Both the position numbers and the translations under genes were made by a program. From CALMBW01 sp963779645 (lineage in GTDB: Bacteria > Actinomycetota > CADDZG01 > WHSQ01), in the NCBI GenBank assembly GCA_963779645.1, contig CAVZYX010000015.1, positions 186,001 to 250,000 on the forward strand: a stretch of DNA of 64,000 bases, given 5' to 3'. The notes beneath the pieces were generated by a model. The model saw nothing but the letters and a program-made list of their open reading frames with translations, was not told the origin of the DNA and did not search any database. Below are positions 35,018 through 43,792 of this stretch, piece by piece; the first letter of the stretch is position 1; each line of letters starts with the position of its first letter.

Positions 35018-36904
35018 TTAGTTGAGCGGCGACTTCGGCGCGCAGAAGAAGCCACCTTGCAACGGGCACGGGGTCTCGCTCTCGGGGATCGGTTGATCCG
35101 TCGTCACGACCGGCCACTGGATCCAGCTCTTGTTGTCCGCGTCGTGGTACACGCTGACGGCGGCAGGCTGGTGGTGGGTCGGGGTGTAACCCCAGATCTT
35201 CTCGAGGATCGGCGGGGTGTGGATCTGGATGAGGATCCTGTGACCCGGTCGGAAGATGTACCCCAGAGGGAAGATCTCGATCTTGTAGTTGACGATCTCT
35301 CCCGGTCTGATCGGCTGAGGGTTCGAGTGAGGACGGTAGGGCTGCACCATCGTCTCGCCGTCGGCCGCGTAGTACGAGCGACGGGGGCTCACCTTTCGAT
35401 GCGATGCCTTGAGGAGCCCGCGCTGCAGGAACGACACGCTCCCATCCGGGAAGAGATCAGACACCGAAACGTAGAAGTCGGCGTCGGTACCCGCAAGTGA
35501 AGCAGCGAGGTTCATCATGATCGGGCCGGCGATCGTCTTCGTCTCACCATCCGGGATCGGCTCGCTTATGTAGGTGAGCTGGTCGGGCAACCCACGCGCG
35601 TCTCGCACCTGGCTGCCGAAGTTCTCATCCGGTAAGTACTGGAACCAGTTCTGTCGAGAGGCCCCAGACAGATAGACGTCTGGGTCTTCGGCGGTAGTAG
35701 GTGCCTCGTCACTCAGTAGTTCACCCGCCCTCAGGAAGGACTTCTCGTAGGTCGTGTCGGCGAACGGCCACGAGTCGCCCGACTTCGTCGCGGTCGCATT
35801 GCCGTCGTTGTCGGTCTCGAAATAGTTCGTGAATTTGCTGTCGAGAAGCCCTTTCACATCTGGCATCCCGAGGAGAAAGATGTCGAAGAAATCCCACCGG
35901 TCGCGTCCGGCGAAGTTCCCATGGCCATGATCACCGTTCGAAGTCACGAACTTCTTCGGCTCGACTAAGACCTCTTCACCGGCACTATTCGTGATCAATT
36001 GCGGCGTGGGGTGGATGTGGTTGAACAGAACGACCGAGCGCGGACCCACCTGCTCGTCCTGCCAGTTCGTCTGCTGGTAATAGGGGATCTTGATCGTGTC
36101 GGCATAGGTGAGGGCCGCATGCGCGCTGTACCACTGGTCGTCGACCGAACGCAGCGCCGCCCACAGTGGTTCGTTCTCAGCCTGCGGAAGATCTCCAGCG
36201 CTGTAGCGAGACGCCTGTAGCTGCGCGCAGATCTCGTCACCTTGAAGTCCGTCTGCGCTATCTTGCGGCAGCCGGTGCGGACCGGCCGCGTAGGTCCACA
36301 AAGTCGGGAAGAGATAGTTCTGCACACCTCCCGGCATGAAGATGTCTCGATAGATGTCGGAGTGGAGCAGGTTCGCGCTCACAGCTTTGAGCGCCGGTGG
36401 CTTGGTTGTGGCAACCCAGTAACCGGTCTGCCCCGGGAAAGAAGAGCCGAACATGCCGACGTTGCCGTTGCTCCAGCTCTGGTCTGCGACCCACTCAATG
36501 ATCTCGTGTCCGTCCCATGCATGACGGCGGTCGTAAAGGTTGAAGGAGCCACCGGAACATTCGGTCCCTCGTGTCGATGCCTGGACCGAGGCGTAATCCC
36601 CTCGGGGGCCGGCACCGAACGTGACCCGGAGCGCCATCAATTCACCGTCGTCCATGCGCAGGTAGAGGTTGGGCATGGGACGGCTCGCCCCGGCATATCC
36701 CTCCATGGTGAAGATCGTGGGATGGATAGAGTCCGGGAAAGTGAGGCTCTTCAGCTTGTAGCCGTACTCCGTCGCCTCGAAAGCGGAATCTGGGCGGAGC
36801 ACTGGCTCCTCGAGGACCGGATAAGGCTGGGCTGAAGCAAAGCTGGGCAGAACAGCGAGAAAACAGGACACAGCAAGGAAAAGGGCACGCGAGCGCCGGA
36901 TCAT
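35018..36904 (-). CDS. Secreted CocE/NonD-type (X-Pro dipeptidyl-peptidase family) hydrolase
   Basis: A 628-residue exported alpha/beta hydrolase. ATG at 36904 is preceded by GGGAGGAACG and opens a Sec signal (ALFLAVSCFLAVLPSFASA). The catalytic Ser is in VGMFGSSFPGQTGYW (elbow GSSFPG, about residue 160); the C-terminal jelly-roll domain of the CocE family is seen in YKIEIFPLGYIFRPGHRI. Family members hydrolyse X-Pro peptides or esters such as cocaine. It is divergent from two tandem genes of the same superfamily but is not closely similar to them. Confidence 0.85.
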   Translation of the reverse strand: MIRRSRALFLAVSCFLAVLPSFASAQPYPVLEEPVLRPDSAFEATEYGYKLKSLTFPDSIHPTIFTMEGYAGASRPMPNLYLRMDDGELMALRVTFGAGPRGDYASVQASTRGTECSGGSFNLYDRRHAWDGHEIIEWVADQSWSNGNVGMFGSSFPGQTGYWVATTKPPALKAVSANLLHSDIYRDIFMPGGVQNYLFPTLWTYAAGPHRLPQDSADGLQGDEICAQLQASRYSAGDLPQAENEPLWAALRSVDDQWYSAHAALTYADTIKIPYYQQTNWQDEQVGPRSVVLFNHIHPTPQLITNSAGEEVLVEPKKFVTSNGDHGHGNFAGRDRWDFFDIFLLGMPDVKGLLDSKFTNYFETDNDGNATATKSGDSWPFADTTYEKSFLRAGELLSDEAPTTAEDPDVYLSGASRQNWFQYLPDENFGSQVRDARGLPDQLTYISEPIPDGETKTIAGPIMMNLAASLAGTDADFYVSVSDLFPDGSVSFLQRGLLKASHRKVSPRRSYYAADGETMVQPYRPHSNPQPIRPGEIVNYKIEIFPLGYIFRPGHRILIQIHTPPILEKIWGYTPTHHQPAAVSVYHDADNKSWIQWPVVTTDQPIPESETPCPLQGGFFCAPKSPLN

Positions 36905-36965
36905 CGTTCCTCCCAAGGTGTTGACGGTCCCTCCCACCACACGACCGTTCTAGTTCACCCATTTG

Positions 36966-36991
36966 GTAGGAAATCCTGCATTTATGGAGAA
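36966..36991 (+). repeat. Leader repeat, copy 1, before the first tandem CocE-type gene
   Basis: A 26-base element starting GTAGGAAATCC and ending TGGAGAA, 66 bases upstream of the start codon. The copy before the second tandem gene is at 38745-38770 (21 of 26 identical, 63 bases upstream), so the promoter or 5' leader was duplicated with the gene. Confidence 0.6.
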
Positions 36992-37031
36992 TTGTCCGCA
37001 ATCGCCACACCACCGACGAAAGGTAGGCACC

Positions 37032-38732
37032 GTGCGCTCTCGGATCCTCACGGCACTCATCGCTGTGCTCGTCATCGCCGGCACCGCTGCTGGTGCGGCT
37101 CCCCGCGACGACGCCGACCACAGCGAGTACTACTTCACTTCTTCCGATGGGATCACCAAGTTGCACGCCGATGTCCTGAGACCCAAGGGCATGCCTGCGG
37201 ACGAGCGAACGCCGGTGATCTTGACGGTCAGCCCTTACACGAACCACAGCGGCGCTACCTCGCCGACCGACCTCAGCGGGACCGGTCCGAGCCCGCGGTT
37301 CTACGATTTCCTGAACCTTAGTGGCGCTCTTCAGAAGGGCTACACATATGTGATGGTCGATCTTCCCGGTGACGGAGGGTCCGGCGGATGCAACGACTGG
37401 GGTGGCGCCCGGGAGCAAGCAGGAGTTCGGGCCGCGGTCGAGTGGGCCGCGTCGCAGCCTTGGTCCACTGGCAAGGTTGCGCTGATCGGAAAGTCCTATG
37501 ACGGGTGGACGGGTCTAATGGGCGTGGCACAGCAGCCCAAGGGCCTCTCAGCCGTTGTTTCTCTCGAGCCGGTGTTCTCCGGATATCGCTACATCTACAT
37601 GAACGGCGTCCGTCGCACGAACTGGCCCTATGGAAGTTCCTTCACGGCCGTAGACGCGCAGCCCGGACGCCCAAGCGACACCCCCGAATACCAAGTGAAC
37701 GGAGCACCTCAAGCATGGTGTTATCCCGTCAACATCGCGGGACACAACGCCGACCTCAGCGAGAGTGGCCCTTACTGGGCCGAGCGGAACCTAGTACCGA
37801 CCGCGGAGGGTAAGACCACACCGGTCTTCCTCACTCAAGGTTTCCTGGAGACGAACACGAAGTCAGATGGGGCATTCCAGTACTACAACTCGCTTGATGG
37901 CACCGAAAACCGCGCATGGTTCGGTCAGTTCGACCACTGCCGCGCATGGGAGACGCAGCAAGCATGCAACGCAGGCGGCAACGACACTCGTCTCGCGGTC
38001 GGTCGCGCCGGTTTCATCGACGAAGTGATGCGCTTCCTCGACCTTCACCTGAAAGGCATAGAGCCCGAGGTGCAGGATCCCACGATCGAGGTACAGGACA
38101 TCTTGGGTAGATGGAGGGCCGAGTCCAGTTGGCCACCGGCAGATATGCAGCTCTACGAAACGGAACTGCGGGCGGGAACCTACAACGACAGCGGGTCGGG
38201 GCGCGGTACAACACCGACGGCGACGCAGGGAATATGGACCATCTCGGAACCTCTGGCCCACGATGTTTGGGTCTCTGGCACGCCGGTGGTCAGCGTAAGT
38301 GTCGACGCCGTGCCCAACGCCAACATGGCCGCGAACGTCTACGACATCGGCCCCGACGGCGTCGTCAGGATGATCTCGCGTGGGGTCCAGTCGTTGACGG
38401 GGACGGGGATCCGGAACTTCACCTTCACCCTCTACGGTCAAGACTGGCCGATCGAGGCCGGTCATCGCATCGGCGTGCTCATCTCCGGCGCCAACCAGGA
38501 CGAGTTCCAGTACACAGGAACGGCGACTCGAACGGACGTGACCGTGCGCAACGCCAAGATCACGCTTCCGTTCCTCACCTACCAGCGAACGGAGTTCCTC
38601 GAGGGTGCACCGACCGGAAGGCTTGAGAGCTACATGAACCCAGCCGGCAAGACGGTCCTAACGACTGAGCAGATCGGCGCGGCCCAATGGCCGTTCAGGC
38701 TGCCCCCACCGCTGACGCCGGTGACTACATAG
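37032..38732 (+). CDS. Secreted CocE/NonD-type hydrolase, tandem copy 1
   Basis: A 566-residue exported alpha/beta hydrolase. GTG at 37032 follows GAAAGGTAGGCACC and opens a signal peptide (ILTALIAVLVIAGTAAGAAP). The nucleophile elbow is GKSYDGWTGLMG (Ser about 158); SPYTNHSG and DLPGDGGSGGCNDWGG are CocE-family segments and the C-terminal beta domain has FTLYGQDWPIEAGHRIGVLI. It is about 80% identical by eye to the next gene, a recent tandem duplication. Substrate: X-Pro peptides or esters, not determinable. Confidence 0.9.
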   Translation: MRSRILTALIAVLVIAGTAAGAAPRDDADHSEYYFTSSDGITKLHADVLRPKGMPADERTPVILTVSPYTNHSGATSPTDLSGTGPSPRFYDFLNLSGALQKGYTYVMVDLPGDGGSGGCNDWGGAREQAGVRAAVEWAASQPWSTGKVALIGKSYDGWTGLMGVAQQPKGLSAVVSLEPVFSGYRYIYMNGVRRTNWPYGSSFTAVDAQPGRPSDTPEYQVNGAPQAWCYPVNIAGHNADLSESGPYWAERNLVPTAEGKTTPVFLTQGFLETNTKSDGAFQYYNSLDGTENRAWFGQFDHCRAWETQQACNAGGNDTRLAVGRAGFIDEVMRFLDLHLKGIEPEVQDPTIEVQDILGRWRAESSWPPADMQLYETELRAGTYNDSGSGRGTTPTATQGIWTISEPLAHDVWVSGTPVVSVSVDAVPNANMAANVYDIGPDGVVRMISRGVQSLTGTGIRNFTFTLYGQDWPIEAGHRIGVLISGANQDEFQYTGTATRTDVTVRNAKITLPFLTYQRTEFLEGAPTGRLESYMNPAGKTVLTTEQIGAAQWPFRLPPPLTPVTT

Positions 38733-38744
38733 AAGCTCGTTCTT

Positions 38745-38770
38745 GTAGGAGATCCGGCGTTTGCGGAGAA
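38745..38770 (+). repeat. Leader repeat, copy 2, before the second tandem CocE-type gene
   Basis: The second copy of the 26-base leader element (starts GTAGGAGATCC, ends CGGAGAA), 63 bases before the ATG; it conserves spacing to the shared ribosome-binding site GAAAGGTAGG. Confidence 0.6.
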
Positions 38771-38807
38771 ATGACAGCAGACGCTTACGCCTGAAAGGTA
38801 GGCCCTG

Positions 38808-40499
38808 ATGCGCCCCCGCATCCTTACCGCGCTCATCGCTCTGTTGCTCGTCGCAGGCACTGCTGCGAGCGCGGCCCCCCGCGAGGATGCCGATCACACC
38901 GAGCACTACTTCATGTCTTCGGACGGGATCAACAAGCTGCATGCCGACGTCCTGCGCCCCAAGGGCCTAGCGGATGACGTCAAGACTCCAGTGATCCTGA
39001 CCGTCAGCCCCTACACGAATCACAGCGGCTCGACCACTCCCACGGATCTCCAAGGCACCGGGCCGAACCCGCGCTTCTACGACTTCCTCGATCTGAGCGG
39101 CGCCATCCGTAAGGGGTACACGTACGTGATGGTCGACCTCCCGGGTGACGGAGGTTCGGGAGGATGTAACGACTGGGGTGGAGTGCGGGAACAGACGGCC
39201 GTCAAGGACGCGGTCGAGTGGGCCGCGTCGCAACCATGGTCCAACGGGAAAGTTGCCCTGATCGGTAAGTCGTACGACGGATGGACTGGGCTCATGGGTA
39301 TCGCCCAAGAACCGAAGGGCCTCGCTGCCGTCGTGTCGCTCGAGCCGGTGTTCTCCGGCTACCGCTACATCTATATGAATGGGATCCCCCGCACCAACTA
39401 TCCCTATGGTGCGTCCTTCACGGCGGTCGATGCGCAGCCGGGGCGCCCCACCGACTCGCCCGAGTACCACGCCAGCGGTGCGCCTCAAGCGTGGTGCTAC
39501 GCGGTCAACATCGCCGGACACAACGTCGATTTCAGCGAAAGCGGCCCCTATTGGGCCGAGCGCAACCTTCTTCCAACTGCCAAAGGCAAAGACACGCCCA
39601 CCTTCCTCACGCAAGGTTTCCTTGAAACCAACACGAAAGCCGATGGCGCATTCGAGTACTACAACTCGTTGTCCGGTGACGAGAACCGAGCCTGGTTCGG
39701 TCAGTTCGATCATTGCCGAGCATGGGAAACGCAGCAGGCGTGTAGTGCCGGTGGCAACGACACCCGGCTGGCCGTAGGCCACGAGGGGTTCATCGACGAC
39801 GTGATGCGCTTCCTCGACGAACACCTGAAGGGCATCAAGCCCAAGGTCAAGGAGCCGGCGATCGAAGTGCAAGACATCCTTGGCAGGTGGAGAGCCGAAG
39901 CTAGTTGGCCCCCCAAGGATTCCAAGACCTTCACCACCAAGCTCCGAACCGGTACCTATGCGGATAGCGGTTCAGGCACCGGCCTGAGGCCCACTGCCAC
40001 TCAGGGGCTATGGAGTATCTCGAAGCCCCTCCCCTACGACATGTGGCTATCAGGCACCCCGGTGGTGAACGTCAAGGTTGACGCGGCCCCGAACGCGAAC
40101 ATCGCCGCCAACGTCTACGACATCGCAAAAGATGGCACGGTGACGATGATCTCGCGAGGCGTCCAGTCGTTGACAGGCACCGGACTCCGTAACTTCAGTT
40201 TCACGCTTTACGGCCAGGACTGGCCTATCGCTGAGGGACACCGGATAGGAGTGTTGATCTCCAGCGCGAACACGGACGAATTCCGGTACGTCGCGACCCG
40301 CACGGATGTGACGGTGCAGTCCGCCAAGATCGAGCTCCCGTTCTTGACCCATAACCGGACCAAGTTCCTCGAAGGCCAGATCACCCCACGCCTCGAGTCC
40401 TACATGTCTCCGGACGGAAAGACGAACCTAACTGCAGCTGAGATCAAAGACGCCGAGTGGCGCTTCACCCTCCCCCAACGCCTAGCCCCACCTAGGTAG
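38808..40499 (+). CDS. Secreted CocE/NonD-type hydrolase, tandem copy 2
   Basis: A 563-residue paralogue of the preceding gene, with the same signal-peptide type (ILTALIALLLVAGTAASAAP), the same elbow GKSYDGWTGLMG and the same C-terminal jelly-roll. Differences cluster in the surface-exposed C-terminal half, with more Lys (KGIKPKVKEP, PPKDSKTFTTK), so the copies have begun to diverge. ATG start behind AAAGGTAGG. The gene ends 12 bases before a large hairpin repeat. Confidence 0.9.
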   Translation: MRPRILTALIALLLVAGTAASAAPREDADHTEHYFMSSDGINKLHADVLRPKGLADDVKTPVILTVSPYTNHSGSTTPTDLQGTGPNPRFYDFLDLSGAIRKGYTYVMVDLPGDGGSGGCNDWGGVREQTAVKDAVEWAASQPWSNGKVALIGKSYDGWTGLMGIAQEPKGLAAVVSLEPVFSGYRYIYMNGIPRTNYPYGASFTAVDAQPGRPTDSPEYHASGAPQAWCYAVNIAGHNVDFSESGPYWAERNLLPTAKGKDTPTFLTQGFLETNTKADGAFEYYNSLSGDENRAWFGQFDHCRAWETQQACSAGGNDTRLAVGHEGFIDDVMRFLDEHLKGIKPKVKEPAIEVQDILGRWRAEASWPPKDSKTFTTKLRTGTYADSGSGTGLRPTATQGLWSISKPLPYDMWLSGTPVVNVKVDAAPNANIAANVYDIAKDGTVTMISRGVQSLTGTGLRNFSFTLYGQDWPIAEGHRIGVLISSANTDEFRYVATRTDVTVQSAKIELPFLTHNRTKFLEGQITPRLESYMSPDGKTNLTAAEIKDAEWRFTLPQRLAPPR

Positions 40500-40510
40500 G
40501 AGGTCGGCGC

Positions 40511-40557
40511 CTCTTTGCCAGTCTGACGACCCTGAGAGTCGTCAGTCTGGCAAAGAG
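40511..40557. repeat. Long hairpin repeat, upstream copy, flanking the DUF559-like gene
   Basis: Two 20-base arms with one mismatch (starting CTCTTTGCCAGTCTGACGAC and closing with CTGGCAAAGAG) surround a seven-base loop. It ends 50 bases before the nuclease-like gene. It closely resembles the hairpin at the 3' end of that gene: even the codons GCC TCT TTG CCA xTC and a stop are preserved (ASLPV-stop here, ASLPI-stop there). It may also end transcription of the CocE-type genes. Confidence 0.8.
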
Positions 40558-40606
40558 TCATGTGATCTGGCTCACAGCAGAGGGCATCCACTCACGTTCT
40601 GCTGTG

Positions 40607-41534
40607 ATGGTGCAGATCGATGTTCTTCTTCTACGTCTCGGCAATGGAAACGATGGGATCGTTTCCCGTCAGCGTGCCATCGATGCTGGGTGTCCCGGGC
40701 GGTCGCTCGATCGTCGTATCGCCTCCGGCTTCCTGGAAGTCGTCTTCCCCGGCGTATACCGATTGGCCAGTTATCCCGACACGTTTCGCGCACGAGTGCG
40801 AGCTGCGTGGGAATGGGGCGGCGAAGGAGCCCTTCTCGCTGGTGGGACCGTTCTTGCGCTCTTCGGCCTTGAGGGCTTCCACAACGCCCAGATCGAGCTC
40901 TTCCTCACAACTGGAAAATCTACTCCTGGAGTCAGATCCCGACGCCTCCCGCAATCTCGCCTCGCCGCGTCGCGCAGTAGCGGGGATGCACGGTACGACT
41001 ATCGAGCGCGCTCTCTTGGATGCGTGCGCGAGCTATCCCGCGGCGATGGTGGGCAAGGCCATGGATGACGCGCTACGAAGACGCCTAACAACCGTCACCA
41101 GGTTGCGCGCCTCGATACCTACAGATCCGCGCGGTATAAGGGGTGCAAGAGCCTTTCTGAAGCTCGTGCGGGGCCGTGATCTGAATGATCAAGAGGTGCG
41201 GAGCGAGATGGAGACTCGGATGCTGAGGATCCTTCGTCGCATCAAGCACCACGACTTGGTTGCCAACCATGAGGTACTCGGTGCGAAGAAGTACTTCCTG
41301 GACTTCGCTTTTCCACGAGCCTTCCTTGGCATCGAGTGTCATAGTCGTCGCTGGCACGGGCCCGGACGACTTAACGCAGACCTCGCTCGCCATCGACATC
41401 TTCAGAGATTGGGGTGGACGATCCTGTACTACACCTGGGATGACGTAGTTTTCCGAGCTGATGAAGTCCTGGCAGAGATCGAAGACTTTCTGAGGGAAGC
41501 CACCGCTCGATCGGGTGCCTCTTTGCCAATCTAA
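40607..41534 (+). pseudogene. Frameshifted AbiEi-like / DUF559 (PD-(D/E)XK) protein gene
   Basis: A one-base frameshift near 40976 splits an otherwise full-length gene of about 308 codons. The 5' part (ATG 40607) encodes an AbiEi-antitoxin-type N-terminal region: DGIVSRQRAIDAGCPGRSLD, VFPGVYRLASYP and ALLAGGTVLALFGLEG. The 3' part in the next frame gives GMHGTTIERALLDAC and a DUF559/Vsr-like nuclease domain with FLDFAFPRAFLGIECHSRRW and HRHLQRLGWTILYYTWDDVV. Such fused proteins are scattered in many actinobacterial genomes with unknown role. Single-base damage and intact rest suggest recent decay or a sequencing error. Near-identical hairpins flank it. Confidence 0.8.
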
Positions 41535-41565
41535 CGACCCTTACGGTCGCGAAACTGGCAAAGAG
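41519..41565. repeat. Long hairpin repeat, downstream copy, overlapping the DUF559-like stop codon
   Basis: Outer arms CTCTTTGCCA / TGGCAAAGAG and inner arms ACGACC / GGTCGC form a hairpin that contains the gene's last codons and TAA stop, and ends two bases before the stop of the convergent exonuclease gene. It can act as a bidirectional terminator and is the counterpart of the copy at 40511-40557. Confidence 0.8.
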
Positions 41566-41566
41566 T

Positions 41567-42463
41567 TCATGAGGTGAGAGCCTCGACTAGGCGGCTTAGT
41601 GCGCCGTCTAGTCCGGAGTTCTCTGCCACTTTGTAGAGCGACGGCTTGGGGGCTTTCCGCGGTCGCGTGAGATCGACGTCGGGGATCGGTAGGTCTGTGG
41701 GGATCGAGACGACCTGGACGGCTCGCTTCACATAATCGAGTTCCCGGCGGACCTTCCCGATCAAGACGTTCTGCTCCGAGCCTTCGGCTGCTTCGATGAT
41801 GGCATCGAGGCTTCCGTAACGAGCCACAAGCGTGGCGGCCAACTTCTCCCCTATGCCACGAACGCCCGGCAGCCCATCGGAAGGATCACCCCGCAGCACT
41901 GCGAAATCTCGGTAGGCGCGACCCGGGATGCCGTAGCGCTCCTCGATGTAGCTCTCGTTCACAACATCCAATTGACTGACGCCACGGCGCGGATACAGGA
42001 CGTGCACCTTGGGATCACGAACCAGTTGGAAAAGGTCGCGGTCGCCCGAGACGATGCCGACCGGACCCGGAGCTCGTTCGGCAAGGGTTCCGATCACGTC
42101 TTCGGCTTCGGCACCCGGATGGCCCACCACCGGGATCTTGCAGCCCTCGAGGATCTCGAAGAGCGGCGGCATCTGCGGCTCGAGGATGTCCTCTGCCTCC
42201 TCCTGCGCGCTCCCCGGCTCGGCTCGAACAGACTTGTAGCTATCGATCAACTCGACACGCCACTCCGGTCGCCAGTCCTCATCGGTTGCACAACAGATGA
42301 ACTCGGGGTCGTGATCGGTAACGAGCCTTGCAAGCATCCCGAGGAATCCATGTGCTGCGTTGATCGGCCTCCCATCGGGCGCGGTCACCGAATCGGGAGT
42401 GGAGAACAACGCCCGGTAGATGAGACTTGACGCATCCACGAGAAGCGTTAGGCCGGCAGACAC
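41567..42463 (-). CDS. 5'-3' exonuclease (Pol I N-terminal-domain type)
   Basis: A 298-residue stand-alone flap/5' exonuclease, homologous to the N-terminal domain of DNA polymerase I. Acidic metal-binding clusters are visible: LLVDASSLIYRALF, GAEAEDVIGTLAE, VSGDRDLFQLV and GDPSDGLPGVRGIGEKLA, the last being the helix-three-turn DNA-binding element. Such proteins assist RNA primer removal and repair. No polymerase domain follows. Start ATG at 42463. Confidence 0.92.
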   Translation of the reverse strand: MSAGLTLLVDASSLIYRALFSTPDSVTAPDGRPINAAHGFLGMLARLVTDHDPEFICCATDEDWRPEWRVELIDSYKSVRAEPGSAQEEAEDILEPQMPPLFEILEGCKIPVVGHPGAEAEDVIGTLAERAPGPVGIVSGDRDLFQLVRDPKVHVLYPRRGVSQLDVVNESYIEERYGIPGRAYRDFAVLRGDPSDGLPGVRGIGEKLAATLVARYGSLDAIIEAAEGSEQNVLIGKVRRELDYVKRAVQVVSIPTDLPIPDVDLTRPRKAPKPSLYKVAENSGLDGALSRLVEALTS

Positions 42464-42492
42464 ACGCGCAGGTTAACCGCGCCTCTTCTTAT

Positions 42493-42643
42493 CGTGGGCG
42501 GTACTGGGAGAGAACCCGCCGGAGGAAGCGGCGAAGCCGCCCGGCGGGTGAGATGGCTCGGGTTAGGCGAAGGACCGTTCACGAAGCGAACCTCCGCTAA
42601 GGCGCCGCCGCGAAGCGGCAACAGGCGCCGTGCGGATCTGCTT
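42493..42643. repeat. Tandem 151-bp unit, copy 1
   Basis: First of two tandem 151-base units that seem to differ at one base (T here, C in copy 2, near the end). Each begins with 17 bases identical to the 3' end of the neighbouring tRNA-Val (CGTGGGCGGTACTGGGA as read on +) and is full of GC-rich hairpins such as GCGGCGAAGCCGC and CGCCGCGAAGCGGC. It encodes nothing recognisable. Confidence 0.92.
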
Positions 42644-42794
42644 CGTGGGCGGTACTGGGAGAGAACCCGCCGGAGGAAGCGGCGAAGCCGCCCGGCGGGT
42701 GAGATGGCTCGGGTTAGGCGAAGGACCGTTCACGAAGCGAACCTCCGCTAAGGCGCCGCCGCGAAGCGGCAACAGGCGCCGTGCGGATCCGCTT
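42644..42794. repeat. Tandem 151-bp unit, copy 2
   Basis: Second copy, directly joined to the intact tRNA-Val gene. Three successive occurrences of the tRNA tail (42493, 42644, 42795) therefore bound two units, as expected for an element inserted twice at a tRNA 3' end, or for slippage or unequal crossing-over between tRNA-tail repeats. Confidence 0.92.
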
Positions 42795-42796
42795 CG

Positions 42797-42868
42797 TGGG
42801 CGGTACTGGGATCGAACCAGTGACCCCTCGGGTGTAAACCGAGTGCTCTCCCGCTGAGCTAACCGCCC
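42797..42868 (-). tRNA. tRNA-Val (anticodon TAC)
   Basis: A 72-base cloverleaf on the minus strand: acceptor stem GGGCGGT / ACCGCCC with discriminator A, D arm TAGCTCAGCGGGAGAGC, anticodon arm CTCGG-TTTACAC-CCGAG with anticodon TAC (reads GUA/GUG valine codons) and T arm CTGGTTCGATCCCAG. CCA is not encoded. Its 3' tail is repeated twice in the tandem units beyond it. Confidence 0.96.
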
Positions 42869-42923
42869 CTGGTCCAAGGGTAAACGCCGAACCCACCTTC
42901 AACCGCTCGTATCCTCATCGGCC

Positions 42924-43718
42924 ATGCCAAGGTTCAAGGCTCGAGATCTCGCGATGCCCTGGGGACGACTCCGCGTATGGGACGGGGGAACTGGGCGCGC
43001 GGTACTTGCGATCCATGGCCTGGGAGGGTCGGGTCGCTACTGGCAAGGGATGTCCGAGAAACTCGGAGACGGATGGAGAGTCGTCGCGCCCGACCTGGCA
43101 GGCTTCGGGCACTCGGATAAGCCCGGCGTTCGATACGACCGCGACCTCCATCTTGGTTCACTCGATGCGGTAGTCGCCGAATTGATCGGTGGTGAACCGG
43201 TCACGGTGGTGTGCCACTCGATCGGTGGGGTGATCGGCGCATTGTGGGCCGCGCAGAATCATCAGAACATCGAACGCCTTGCTCTCGCCGCGGCCCCCTT
43301 CCCGACCGCGGCAGGGTCCGTTTACTCGAGTTCTTATCGCCCTCGGCCCTTTGCCCGGCTGGCGGTGGGAACCTTGCGAACTGCCTGGCCGATCCTGTCG
43401 TTCCCAGTCTCCGTTGCGCGCGGCTACCCGCGAGAGGTCGTGCGCGACTTCGGCCGCCAAACGATCCCCGCCCGGCTCGGGACCCTCAACTCATTCCTCT
43501 ACGACCCCGAGCTGAAAGAAGTGATGGATGCGGCACGAGGACGGCTGTCGATACCGACCCTTCTCGCTCACGCACACGACGACCGCACCGTCCTGGCCGC
43601 CGACCAACAGAAGTGGGCATCCTTCCTCCCCCACGCCGAAACCATCGAGGTGCGCTCAGGCGGGCACCAGTTCCTTCTGACTCAAGGCTTCGAGCCTCTA
43701 GCCTCCTGGCTGGTCTAG
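42924..43718 (+). CDS. Alpha/beta-hydrolase fold protein
   Basis: A 264-residue cytoplasmic alpha/beta hydrolase. Oxyanion-hole segment AIHGLGGSGRYW near residue 30, nucleophile elbow VVCHSIGGVIG (Ser about 98), acidic residue in LLAHAHDDRTVL and catalytic His in EVRSGGHQFLL. Family members are esterases, lipases or peptidases; nothing narrows the substrate. It stands divergently from the tRNA-Val gene. Confidence 0.9.
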   Translation: MPRFKARDLAMPWGRLRVWDGGTGRAVLAIHGLGGSGRYWQGMSEKLGDGWRVVAPDLAGFGHSDKPGVRYDRDLHLGSLDAVVAELIGGEPVTVVCHSIGGVIGALWAAQNHQNIERLALAAAPFPTAAGSVYSSSYRPRPFARLAVGTLRTAWPILSFPVSVARGYPREVVRDFGRQTIPARLGTLNSFLYDPELKEVMDAARGRLSIPTLLAHAHDDRTVLAADQQKWASFLPHAETIEVRSGGHQFLLTQGFEPLASWLV

Positions 43719-43792
43719 CTACCCAAAGCGCAGGAAACGGGTCGAATCGGGCGAATCTCCCAAGCATCTCTGGATCAACCTAAGGAGAACAG

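Noticed and set aside
42494..42857. Repetitive reading frames over the tandem 151-bp units and tRNA
   Set aside because: They are translations of a hairpin-rich repeat on both strands with no ribosome-binding site.
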